From: Pseudomonadota bacterium
GTDB taxonomy: Bacteria; Pseudomonadota; Gammaproteobacteria; Xanthomonadales; Xanthomonadaceae
Direction of reading: 5' to 3'
DNA: 6,406 nucleotides
Assembly (NCBI GenBank): GCA_023461075.1
Contig: JAEWNY010000014.1
Span: forward strand, 1-6,406
In this document: in pieces, positions 1-5,017 of the stretch
Position numbering within the stretch: position 1 is the stretch's first letter
Layout of the letters: every line of letters starts with the position of its first letter
Program-made: the position numbers and the translations under genes
Notes under the pieces: model-generated
The model's database searches: none
Seen by the model: the letters and a program-made list of their open reading frames with translations, nothing else
Told to the model about the DNA's origin: nothing

Positions 1-34
1 CAACGGGGCAGGGCGCCCGCGTAGGAGGCACGAC

Positions 35-997
35 ATGGCCCGAGGCATCACCGAATGCGACGTCCACACCGCCGCCGACGAAATCGTTGGCGCCGGCGAG
101 CGACCGACCGTCGAGCGCATCCGCGCGCACTTAGGCACCGGCTCGCCAAACACCGTCACTCGGTGGCTCGAGACTTGGTGGCAAGGGCTGGGCCAGCGAT
201 TGCACGCGCAGCAGGCCAGACTCGCGGTTCCGGCCGCGCCGGACGCGGTCGCCGCCCTTGCGGCGGAGTGGTGGGCACTAGCCCTGGAGAGCGCCCGAAT
301 CAGTGCCGACGAGGACCTCGCGGCCGACCGTGCGGCCCTTCAAGACGAGCGCGACGGCCTCCAGCGGGACCGCGAGGCTTTCGGCAGCGAGGCTGCGGTT
401 CTGCGTGAGCAGGCGGAAACGGCTGCGCACGCCGAACGCGTGGCGTCGACCCAGGCGGCCGAACTGCAACGGCTGGTCAGTCGACTCGAAGGGCAGATCG
501 GGGAACTGTCCCAGCAGCGAGAGGCGGCGCTCGCACGGGCAGTGGAGGCCGAGGCCGTCCGCCAGGCGGTTGAGCAGCGCCTTCAGGAGCATCAGGAGGC
601 CGCTCAGGCCGAGCGGGAATCCCTGGCGAACCACGTGCGGACGGTGGAGGATCGCGCCCACGCCGAGGTCGATCGCGCCCGCCAAGAAGGCAAGGAGCTC
701 AAGAATCAGCTGGCGGCCGTCAAAAAGGCGCATGCGGAAGCCGAGAAGTCGCTGGGCCAGCGGGCTGAGGCAGCCACTTCGAAAGCGATGGCGGCGGAGC
801 GTGAAGCCGGCATCCAGCGTGCGCGGGCGGATGCTCTGGACGACCAACTGGGTAAGCTCCGTGATCTACCCGTTGCACTGGAAGCGGCTTTGCGCCGGAA
901 TGAGGGGCCGTCAAAGGCGAAGACTGCGCGGGGCAAACGACCGATTCGAGGGTCCCGCAAGCCTCCCAAGGTCCCCAATGTGCTCGCAGAGCGGTGA
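35..997 (+). CDS. kfrA: KfrA-like plasmid DNA-binding coiled-coil protein
   Basis: This 320-aa protein has the two-part build of plasmid KfrA proteins. Residues about 8-60 form the N-terminal DNA-binding region typical of the family (ADEIVGAGERPTVERIRAHL, then GSPNTVTRWLETWW). Residues about 90-290 are an Ala/Glu/Arg/Gln-rich heptad region that should form a long coiled coil. The tail from about 295 is strongly basic (KAKTARGKRPIRGSRKPPK). KfrA of IncP plasmids is a DNA-binding autorepressor that forms filament-like assemblies and contributes to plasmid stability; that role is inferred here. The ATG at 35 is preceded by AGGAGG at 23-28 with a 6-base gap, which supports this start. No partition genes (incC/korB, parA/parB) are visible, so it may be a solitary kfrA. 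Only 34 bases of upstream sequence are in the window, so its promoter cannot be judged. The family call is firm; the exact role is not. Confidence 0.85.
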   Translation: MARGITECDVHTAADEIVGAGERPTVERIRAHLGTGSPNTVTRWLETWWQGLGQRLHAQQARLAVPAAPDAVAALAAEWWALALESARISADEDLAADRAALQDERDGLQRDREAFGSEAAVLREQAETAAHAERVASTQAAELQRLVSRLEGQIGELSQQREAALARAVEAEAVRQAVEQRLQEHQEAAQAERESLANHVRTVEDRAHAEVDRARQEGKELKNQLAAVKKAHAEAEKSLGQRAEAATSKAMAAEREAGIQRARADALDDQLGKLRDLPVALEAALRRNEGPSKAKTARGKRPIRGSRKPPKVPNVLAER

Positions 998-1051
998 CCT
1001 GCGTGAAGTGGCCCGCCACGTGGGCGCATCCGTGTATGCGGCCCGTCACCG

Positions 1052-1073
1052 ACGTGCACTCGACCATGCACGT
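1052..1073. repeat. Inverted repeat downstream of kfrA
   Basis: ACGTGCA and TGCACGT form perfect 7-bp arms around an 8-base loop (CTCGACCA). It lies 55 bases after the kfrA stop. No T run follows, so it is not a classical intrinsic terminator. It could be an operator or simply a transcript-end hairpin. No gene is recognisable in 998-1248; the other structured parts of that stretch are the CTGTGACA repeat and a small palindrome at 1228-1238 (TCGTC, A, GACGA). Confidence 0.4.
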
Positions 1074-1149
1074 AAAGTGCCCCAAGACTGCGGTGGCGAC
1101 GCCTATAAGAGTGCGGTGCCCATCGGTGCCCAACGTATTGGGTATCGGT

Positions 1150-1221
1150 AAAGCTGTGACAACCTCGAGCTGCTAGTAGACCTGTGACATCGTCGGGCTA
1201 GGGCCTATTTGTCACAGCTTT
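1150..1221. repeat. 13-bp inverted repeat with three CTGTGACA copies
   Basis: AAAGCTGTGACAA (1150-1162) and TTGTCACAGCTTT (1209-1221) are perfect inverse complements separated by 46 bases. A third copy of the core CTGTGACA sits between them in direct orientation at 1182-1189, exactly 28 bases after the first (1154-1161). Perfect arms, a repeated core and near-helical spacing suggest a protein-binding array such as an operator, iterons or a partition-like site. The right arm runs into TTTTT (1219-1223), so a terminator with a long loop is also possible. Which protein binds, if any, cannot be told from the sequence; the adjacent KfrA is one candidate. Confidence 0.5.
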
Positions 1222-1248
1222 TTCGACTCGTCAGACGATGGCCCTGTA

Positions 1249-1276
1249 ACTTCGCATAATGTTTACTGCACCCGTC
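1249..1276 (+). other. Left Xer attachment site (dif-like, lacks XerD arm)
   Basis: XerC arm ACTTCGCATAA (1249-1259) and centre TGTTTA (1260-1265) resemble bacterial dif (E. coli XerC arm GGTGCGCATAA, centre TGTATA, XerD arm TTATGTTAAAT, from memory). The next 11 bases, CTGCACCCGTC, share only one position with the E. coli XerD arm. The 15 bases TTCGCATAATGTTTA recur exactly 1400 bp downstream at 2651-2665, where a good XerD arm follows. The simplest reading is that this is the left junction of an Xer-integrated element: the XerC arm is host-derived and the degenerate right arm belongs to the element. A missing XerD arm on the incoming site is the known property of TLCphi attP in Vibrio cholerae. 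Confidence 0.8.
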
Positions 1277-1797
1277 ACGTTTCGGCCCTAGATTTCCAGC
1301 AGAAAAGAAGCCTTATCGGCTTCACCCAGCGGCAGTGCGCGGCTTTTTTGCGCGTCAACCCGCGAACAGTCCGTAACTGGGAAGGTGGCAGGGCTCGAAT
1401 ACCGTTTGCAGCATACGCGCTGCTGTGTAAGCGACTGAGCGAAATAGCGGGGAGGGTCAAGTTCTCTGGCCGGAGTGCGGAGCGAGCGAGGAGCGAGCGA
1501 TGCGCGACGGCCAGGGCGCTTGACATCTCCCCCAGCCTTGAGATACAAAGCGGCTTAAGCGAAGCCGGGGCGCTGCATCTACCGGCTAAGGCTGCAGGTG
1601 CCAGCACCGCCGCCGAATGCTCCGAAGGGTCGCAAGATTCGATTACCTGTGAAGATGCAAGCATCGCCGGGGAGGGGCAAAAAAATCAACGGAATCAAGG
1701 ACATAGCCTTGCTTTCCGTTGCTTGACCCTGCCGGTGTATCCGCAGGGTGGCCGCTTAGGCCACGGCCCTACAGGGCACGAAGGGGGTGCGGAATGA
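1249..1797 (+). CDS. Headless Xer-activation factor-like HTH protein (VC1465/XafT type)
   Basis: This frame is open from 1180 to the TGA at 1795-1797 but has no ATG or GTG. The only conventional alternative start is TTG at 1348, which falls inside the helix-turn-helix and would destroy it. The frame upstream reads LDFQQKRSLIGFTQRQCAAF, then LRVNPRTVRNWEGGRARIPF and AAYALLCKRL, a Cro/CI-like HTH. The W-E-x-G-x-x-R-I-P motif is typical of the VC1465 family of Xer recombination activators (XafT). If the Xer sites recombine, the ATG at 2646 joins this frame in register and gives 183 aa starting MSSHNVYCTRHVS; the HTH would then span about residues 22-65. After about residue 75 the protein is low in recognisable structure, and DNA hairpins overlap its end, so the tail may be poorly conserved. 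It ends in an ATGA overlap with the next ORF. In the integrated state shown here it is probably not translated in full. Homology is judged by eye. Confidence 0.7.
   Translation, partial: TSHNVYCTRHVSALDFQQKRSLIGFTQRQCAAFLRVNPRTVRNWEGGRARIPFAAYALLCKRLSEIAGRVKFSGRSAERARSERCATARALDISPSLEIQSGLSEAGALHLPAKAAGASTAAECSEGSQDSITCEDASIAGEGQKNQRNQGHSLAFRCLTLPVYPQGGRLGHGPTGHEGGAE
1466..1514. repeat. 11-bp tandem duplication inside a 7-bp inverted repeat
   Basis: GGAGCGAGCGA occurs twice head to tail without a gap (1479-1489 and 1490-1500). The pair is enclosed by CTGGCCG (1466-1472) and CGGCCAG (1508-1514), perfect inverse complements. It lies just after the HTH-coding part of the activator-like ORF. Repeats in an inverted-repeat frame are common in replication origins and regulator-binding sites, so this is a candidate control site of the element. 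It may equally be a chance slippage product in coding DNA. Confidence 0.4.
1520..1549 (+). promoter_or_regulatory. Candidate sigma-70 promoter inside the element
   Basis: A perfect -35 hexamer TTGACA (1520-1525) is followed after 18 bases by TACAAA (1544-1549), which matches 4 of 6 consensus -10 positions. It would transcribe the two small ORFs at 1794 and 2078 without needing the right-end start region, and so could stay active while integrated. Its position inside the activator-like ORF, just after the 1466-1514 repeat, fits an internal promoter. It was identified by eye only. Confidence 0.35.
1688..1777. repeat. Cluster of four adjacent stem-loops
   Basis: Four inverted repeats are packed into 90 bases. 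They are AACGGAA plus CAAGG against CCTTG plus TTCCGTT (1688-1720, small internal bulge); ACCCTGC against GCAGGGT (1726-1749); GTGGCC against GGCCAC (1748-1764, 5-base loop); and GCCCT against AGGGC (1766-1777, 2-base gap). Such density is unusual in protein-coding DNA and typical of the intergenic regions of filamentous phages, where hairpins serve as packaging signal and strand origins. The cluster ends 16 bases before the ATG of the 95-aa ORF, so it could also act in the mRNA. No T run follows any of the stems. Confidence 0.5.
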
Positions 1798-2081
1798 ACG
1801 CATCTCGGAAACTTCCAGAGCTATTTGGGCCAGAGCCACTTGCATTGGGAGACCTCATCCGCGAGCGGATCGAGTGTCACCGCATTGTGATTGCCTGGGC
1901 GATCAAAGTTCAGGGAGCTGTTCAACGTCTCAAGGTCCAAAGCAATGACCTGCAAGAGTTGATCGCCTTTGCTTCGATTCATGACGACATGGAACAAACG
2001 ATTTCACGATCACAGCGTGAAATGCAGCGTCTGTCGCGTTCTCGGGTTTTCAAGGAATACGATCAAGGAGGTGCGCTATGA
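1794..2081 (+). CDS. Hypothetical 95-aa protein of the element
   Basis: Not recognised. The ATG at 1794 overlaps the preceding TGA as ATGA, which favours it over a GC-rich 25-residue extension that runs back to 1719 across the hairpins. The protein is small, soluble and mixed in charge. It begins MNASRKLPELFGPEPLALGD and continues with helix-friendly sequence (LIRERIECHRIVIAWAI, VQRLKVQSNDLQELIAFASI, MEQTISRSQREMQRLSRSR), which suggests two or three amphipathic helices or a short coiled coil. No signal peptide, membrane segment or metal motif is visible. It overlaps the next gene as ATGA at 2078-2081, and AAGGAGGT at 2065-2072 serves that next start. The tight coupling implies that the two products work together. 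A role in replication, helper interaction or regulation of the element is a guess. Confidence 0.6.
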   Translation: MNASRKLPELFGPEPLALGDLIRERIECHRIVIAWAIKVQGAVQRLKVQSNDLQELIAFASIHDDMEQTISRSQREMQRLSRSRVFKEYDQGGAL

Positions 2082-2629
2082 GCGCACAACCGACGCCCGA
2101 GGAAGCACTGAAGTTCATGTATTCGGCGATGGTCCTTCAGCACATTGACCTGGCAGGGCCATGGGCCGGTTGGAAGATTCGTGGCCAGTATCTGATTTCA
2201 CCTGACAAGGACAGGGCACCGGTTCGTGAGTTAGTTGGTCTGCTGTTTCACTACAGGTCGAAATTCGGCCACCGCAAGCCACATGCTCCGGCAGGTGACG
2301 ATTCGACCGTTGTATCGATCGCAGCGGCTGCCGCCAAGCGGCGAGCCGCGGCGGCGGGGGATGCAAGGGGCGCAGCCCCTGCGAGGCCCGTAGGGCCGTC
2401 TATGGGCCATGGATGGCCCGCTTTGCAGTCTGTCGGCGACAGGGGGTGCGCCCAGGGCGCATCCCTGCGCCGACAGCTGCAAGCGGTCGGACCCGCACCC
2501 AAGCCGCCTGTCGGCCGTGCGCGCGTTCCACTTCCTGCCGACCGGCTTTTTTTTGTACCCTCGGGGGAAAATATTTCCTCCAGCAGCCCAGAAGGGGGCT
2601 TCACCGATGAATCACCGTCCGTCGCTTGA
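2078..2629 (+). CDS. Hypothetical 183-aa protein; compact N-terminus, hairpin-overlapping C-terminus
   Basis: Not recognised with certainty. The ATG at 2078 has a near-perfect ribosome binding site, AAGGAGGT (2065-2072), five bases upstream, so translation is likely strong. Residues about 5-70 look like a genuine compact domain: a helix (TPEEALKFMYSAMVLQHID) followed by GPWAGWKIRGQYLISPDKDR and ELVGLLFHYRSKFGHRK. The W-x-G-W-x-x-x-x-x-Y-L-x-S-P-D pattern resembles small proteins I associate with Xanthomonadaceae prophage regions, but I cannot name the family. From about residue 85 the sequence turns Ala/Arg/Gly/Pro-rich and the DNA beneath it is a series of hairpins plus a terminator-like stem, so the tail is probably dictated by DNA structure rather than protein function. 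In the circular form its stop would lie only 16 bases before the ATG of the activator-like gene. Confidence 0.6.
   Translation: MSAQPTPEEALKFMYSAMVLQHIDLAGPWAGWKIRGQYLISPDKDRAPVRELVGLLFHYRSKFGHRKPHAPAGDDSTVVSIAAAAAKRRAAAAGDARGAAPARPVGPSMGHGWPALQSVGDRGCAQGASLRRQLQAVGPAPKPPVGRARVPLPADRLFFVPSGENISSSSPEGGFTDESPSVA
2363..2480. repeat. Hairpin array, candidate ssDNA-phage origin or packaging region
   Basis: Four hairpins follow one another. They are AGGGGC-GCA-GCCCCT (2366-2380); GGCCC-GTA-GGGCC (2385-2397); GGGCCAT-GG-ATGGCCC (2404-2419); and a large compound stem at 2430-2476. The compound stem pairs CTGTCGGCG with CGCCGACAG, CAGGG with CCCTG, and TGCGCC with GGCGCA around a 3-base loop, for 20 base pairs with small bulges. 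GCAG (2425-2428) and CTGC (2477-2480) extend it. Filamentous phages carry comparable arrays as packaging signal, complementary-strand origin and viral-strand origin. That this array does so is inference; the pairing is directly visible. Confidence 0.6.
2481..2554 (+). terminator. Terminator-like stem followed by T8
   Basis: AAGC plus GGTCGG (2481-2490) pairs with CCGACC plus GCTT (2538-2548, one bulged G), and eight T residues run from 2547 to 2554. A competing stem uses AAGCCG (2501-2506) with CGGCTT. The long interior (about 47 bases) is GC-rich and can fold on itself. The stem would stop plus-strand transcripts of the element before the right-end start region. It overlaps the doubtful C-terminal part of the 183-aa ORF, again suggesting that this tail is not selected as protein. 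GGAAA-ATA-TTTCC (2566-2578) is a further small palindrome downstream. Confidence 0.5.
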
Positions 2630-2636
2630 CTGATCT

Positions 2637-2648
2637 GGAGGATCTATG
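2637..2648 (+). promoter_or_regulatory. Detached ribosome binding site and start codon of the Xer activator gene
   Basis: GGAGG (2637-2641), a four-base gap and ATG (2646-2648) sit immediately before the right Xer site, whose XerC arm begins at 2649. In the integrated state the reading frame runs MSSHNVYYVIQAI and continues to 2840 through antisense copper-ATPase DNA, which is meaningless. Shifting by the 1400-bp repeat distance places this ATG at the position equivalent to 1246, exactly in frame with the headless HTH ORF (codons TCG CAT AAT GTT shared by both site copies). Circularisation would therefore create a normal gene start here. Any promoter would lie between about 2555 and 2636; I see no convincing one there. 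Confidence 0.75.
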
Positions 2649-2676
2649 AGTTCGCATAATGTTTATTATGTTATTC
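2649..2676 (+). other. Right Xer attachment site (complete dif/pdif-like)
   Basis: XerC arm AGTTCGCATAA (2649-2659), centre TGTTTA (2660-2665) and XerD arm TTATGTTATTC (2666-2676). Against E. coli dif as I recall it, 9 of 11, 5 of 6 and 8 of 11 positions match. It also resembles the pdif sites described on Acinetobacter plasmids. The XerD arm should be host-derived and the XerC arm element-derived. The resident target rebuilt from the two junctions would have arm ACTTCGCATAA, centre TGTTTA and arm TTATGTTATTC. The site starts one base after the detached ATG and ends 10 bp before the stop codon of the convergent copper ATPase gene. Confidence 0.85.
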
Positions 2677-2686
2677 AAGCCATCAC

Positions 2687-5017
2687 TCAGCCCGAGCCCC
2701 GCCGCGCCAACCGCAGCGCATTGCTCACCACAGACACCGAACTCAGGCTCATAGCCAGCGCGGCGATCATTGGGCTCAGCAGCAGCCCGAACACCGGGTA
2801 CAGCACGCCCGCCGCGATCGGAACGCCAATCGCGTTGTAAAGGAATGCAAAGCCAAGGTTCTGCTTCATGTTGGCGATGGTCTGGCTAGAAACCGCGCGT
2901 GCAATCACGATCCTGCGCAGGTCGCCCTTGACCAGGGTCACTTGCGCGCTGGACATGGCCACATCGGTGCCGGTACCCATGGCGATGCCGATGTCGGCCG
3001 CGGCCAGCGCCGGCGCGTCGTTGATGCCATCGCCGACCATCGCCACCTTGCGTCCTTCTGCACGCAACCGTTCGACCAGCGCGACCTTGTCGGCCGGCTT
3101 GACGCCACCGTGGACTTGTTCGATGCCAAGCGTGCGAGCGACCGAGCGCGCGGTGGCTTCGGCATCACCGGTGGCCATGACGATGTCGAGGCCTTCGGCG
3201 CGCAACGCTGCCAATGCGTCCGGTGTGGTCGCCTTGACCGGGTCGGCCAGCGCTATCGCGCCCTCCAGTCGGCCATCGGAGGCCAGATACATCACCGTTG
3301 CGCCTTCGCCACGTTGTCGCTGCACCTCGTCGGCTACGCCAGTGATATCGGCTCCGACCGCCTCCATCAATGCCTCGTTTCCGAGCGCAATGTCCCGGCC
3401 ATCGACCCGACCGCGCACGCCTTGCCCGGTCACCGACTCGAACCCGTCGGCCCGTGCCCCCGAGAGGCCGCGCCCCGCGGCTTCGGCCAGGATCGCGGTC
3501 GCCAGCGGGTGTTCGCTGCCCTGCTCCAGTGCGGCGGCGTCACGCAGGATTGCGTCTTCCTCTTGGCGATCGATCCCGAAGACGCTGCGGAACGCCGGAC
3601 GCCCTTCGGTGAGCGTGCCGGTCTTGTCGACGACGACGGTGTCGATGCCGGCGAGTTGCTCGATCGCGGCCGCATCCTTGAACAGCACACCTTCCTGCGC
3701 GGCGCGGCCGGTGGCGACCATGATCGACATTGGCGTGGCCAGCCCCAATGCGCACGGACAGGCGATGATCAGGACGGAGACCGCGTTGACGATCGCGTAG
3801 ACCCAAGAGGGCGACGGCCCGAACAGACCCCAGCCGAAGAACGTCAATACCGCGATCGTCAGCACTGCCAGCACGAACCAGTACGACACCTTGTCCGCCA
3901 TGCGCTGCATCGGCGCCTTGGAACGCTGCGCCTGCGCCACCAGCTGCACGATCTGCGAAAGCACCGTTCCCGAACCGACCTGGTCGGCGCGCATCACCAG
4001 CCCGCCGGCCCCGTTGAGGGTGGCACCGATCAGCTTGGCGCCCTCGCCCTTCTCCACCGGGATCGGTTCGCCGGTCAGCATGGATTCGTCGACGGCGGAA
4101 TGGCCTTCGATGACGGTGCCATCCACCGGGATCTTCTCGCCCGGACGCACGCGCAGGCGGTCACCCACGTGTACGTTTTCGAGCGGGATGTCCTCGTCGC
4201 TGCCGTCGTCGCGGATCCGGCGCGCAGTCTTCGGCGCAAGGCCGAGCAAGGCCTTGATCGCCGCGGAAGTCTTCGAGCGCGCCTTGAGCTCCAGCAATTG
4301 GCCCAGCAAGGTCAGCGAGACGATGACCGCCGCCGCCTCGAAATACACATTGACCCGGCCATGCTCCTGGAACGATGCGGGGAACACGCCGGGCGCAAGC
4401 GTGGCGACCACGCTGTACAGGTAGGCGGCGGCCACACCGATGCCGATCAGCGTCCACATGTTGGGGCTGCGGTTGCGGATGGACTGCAGGCAGCGCTCGA
4501 AGAACGGCCATCCCGCCCACAACACCACCGGCGTGGTCAGGGCGAATTCGATCCAGGTCCGCAACCCGGCATCCAGTCCATGGAACCGGTGGCCGAGCAT
4601 CGCCAGCACGAACACGACGAGCGTGAGCGGCAAGGTCCACCAGAAGCGGCGGCTGAAGTCGCGCAGCTCGGGATTGTCCTCATCCTCCAGGCTCGGCATT
4701 TCCGGTTCCAGCGCCATGCCGCAGATCGGGCAGATGCCCGGCCCCTCCTGGCGGATTTCCGGATGCATCGGGCAGGTGTAGATCGCGCCAGCCACCACCG
4801 GCTCGGGTGCCCGCGGCTCGAGGTAGTGCGCCGGATTGGCGACGAATTTCTCCCGGCACTTGGGGTTGCAGAAGTGATAGGTGGTGCCCACATGCTCGAA
4901 GCTGCCGCCCTTGGCGGTCGCCGGGTCAACCTGCATGCCGCAGACCGGATCGGTCACCTTGGCGTTGGCGATGTCGGTGTTCCCGGCATCGCTCCCGTGG
5001 TGCGCTTCCGTCGTCAT
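2687..5017 (-). CDS. Copper-exporting P1B-type ATPase (CopA/CopF family)
   Basis: This 776-aa inner-membrane pump exports Cu(I) from the cytoplasm using ATP. Residues 23-65 form a YHS metal-binding domain (DPVCGM, then FCNPKC). Residues 80-105 form a heavy-metal-binding module (YTCPMHPEI, then CPICGMALEP). Transmembrane segments follow from about 126. The actuator loop has TGEP at 315-318, the membrane metal site CPC is at 420-422, the phosphorylated aspartate is D464 in DKTGT, the SEHPLA motif is at 501-506 and GDGINDAP at 662-669. The late helices carry YN (727-728) and MSLSS (756-760), the P1B-1 copper signature. No classical N-terminal GMTCxxC domain is present. The ATG at 5017 is chosen because it overlaps the upstream TGA as ATGA; an 18-codon extension to 5071 would sit inside the upstream gene. 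It is last in the copB operon. Xanthomonas cop clusters name such a gene copF; elsewhere it is copA, so no symbol is given. Confidence 0.93.
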   Translation of the reverse strand: MTTEAHHGSDAGNTDIANAKVTDPVCGMQVDPATAKGGSFEHVGTTYHFCNPKCREKFVANPAHYLEPRAPEPVVAGAIYTCPMHPEIRQEGPGICPICGMALEPEMPSLEDEDNPELRDFSRRFWWTLPLTLVVFVLAMLGHRFHGLDAGLRTWIEFALTTPVVLWAGWPFFERCLQSIRNRSPNMWTLIGIGVAAAYLYSVVATLAPGVFPASFQEHGRVNVYFEAAAVIVSLTLLGQLLELKARSKTSAAIKALLGLAPKTARRIRDDGSDEDIPLENVHVGDRLRVRPGEKIPVDGTVIEGHSAVDESMLTGEPIPVEKGEGAKLIGATLNGAGGLVMRADQVGSGTVLSQIVQLVAQAQRSKAPMQRMADKVSYWFVLAVLTIAVLTFFGWGLFGPSPSWVYAIVNAVSVLIIACPCALGLATPMSIMVATGRAAQEGVLFKDAAAIEQLAGIDTVVVDKTGTLTEGRPAFRSVFGIDRQEEDAILRDAAALEQGSEHPLATAILAEAAGRGLSGARADGFESVTGQGVRGRVDGRDIALGNEALMEAVGADITGVADEVQRQRGEGATVMYLASDGRLEGAIALADPVKATTPDALAALRAEGLDIVMATGDAEATARSVARTLGIEQVHGGVKPADKVALVERLRAEGRKVAMVGDGINDAPALAAADIGIAMGTGTDVAMSSAQVTLVKGDLRRIVIARAVSSQTIANMKQNLGFAFLYNAIGVPIAAGVLYPVFGLLLSPMIAALAMSLSSVSVVSNALRLARRGSG

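Larger units (their letters stand above)
1266..2665 (+). mobile_element. 1400-bp Xer-integrated satellite-like element (IMEX)
   Basis: The element is bounded by two copies of TTCGCATAATGTTTA in direct orientation exactly 1400 bp apart. It carries three same-strand ORFs coupled by ATGA overlaps (1794-1797 and 2078-2081), two hairpin clusters, a terminator-like stem with T8, and a ribosome binding site with ATG at its right edge that fits the headless ORF at its left edge. No integrase, transposase or replication initiator is present, so it would rely on host XerC/XerD. By analogy with CTXphi, TLCphi, RS1 and Xanthomonas filamentous phages, which integrate at dif, it is best read as a minimal satellite of an ssDNA phage or a remnant of one. 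Its A+T content looks higher than in the flanking copper and kfrA genes, consistent with separate origin. The limits use the XerD cut point; the XerC cut would give 1260-2659. Confidence 0.7.

Noticed and set aside
1150..1221. 13-bp inverted repeat as the ends of an insertion sequence
   Set aside because: Only 46 bp lie between the arms and there is no transposase or target duplication.
1479..1500. CRISPR or larger repeat array
   Set aside because: Only two 11-bp units without spacers; no cas gene in the window.
1719..1793. 25-codon N-terminal extension of the 95-aa ORF
   Set aside because: It crosses the hairpin cluster, has no ribosome binding site and is Arg/Gly/Pro-rich, while the ATG at 1794 is coupled to the preceding stop.
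1348..1797. TTG at 1348 as start of a 149-aa protein
   Set aside because: It falls inside the helix-turn-helix (residue 35 of the fused protein) and has no ribosome binding site; the frame is open further upstream and fits the detached ATG at 2646.
1249..2676. Ordinary transposon or insertion sequence between the 15-bp repeats
   Set aside because: The repeats are direct, match the Xer core rather than a target duplication, no transposase is encoded, and the ends are not inverted repeats.
2646..2840. 64-aa + strand ORF as a genuine gene
   Set aside because: After the first seven codons it is antisense to the ATPase; its start signals are better explained as the detached start of the activator gene.
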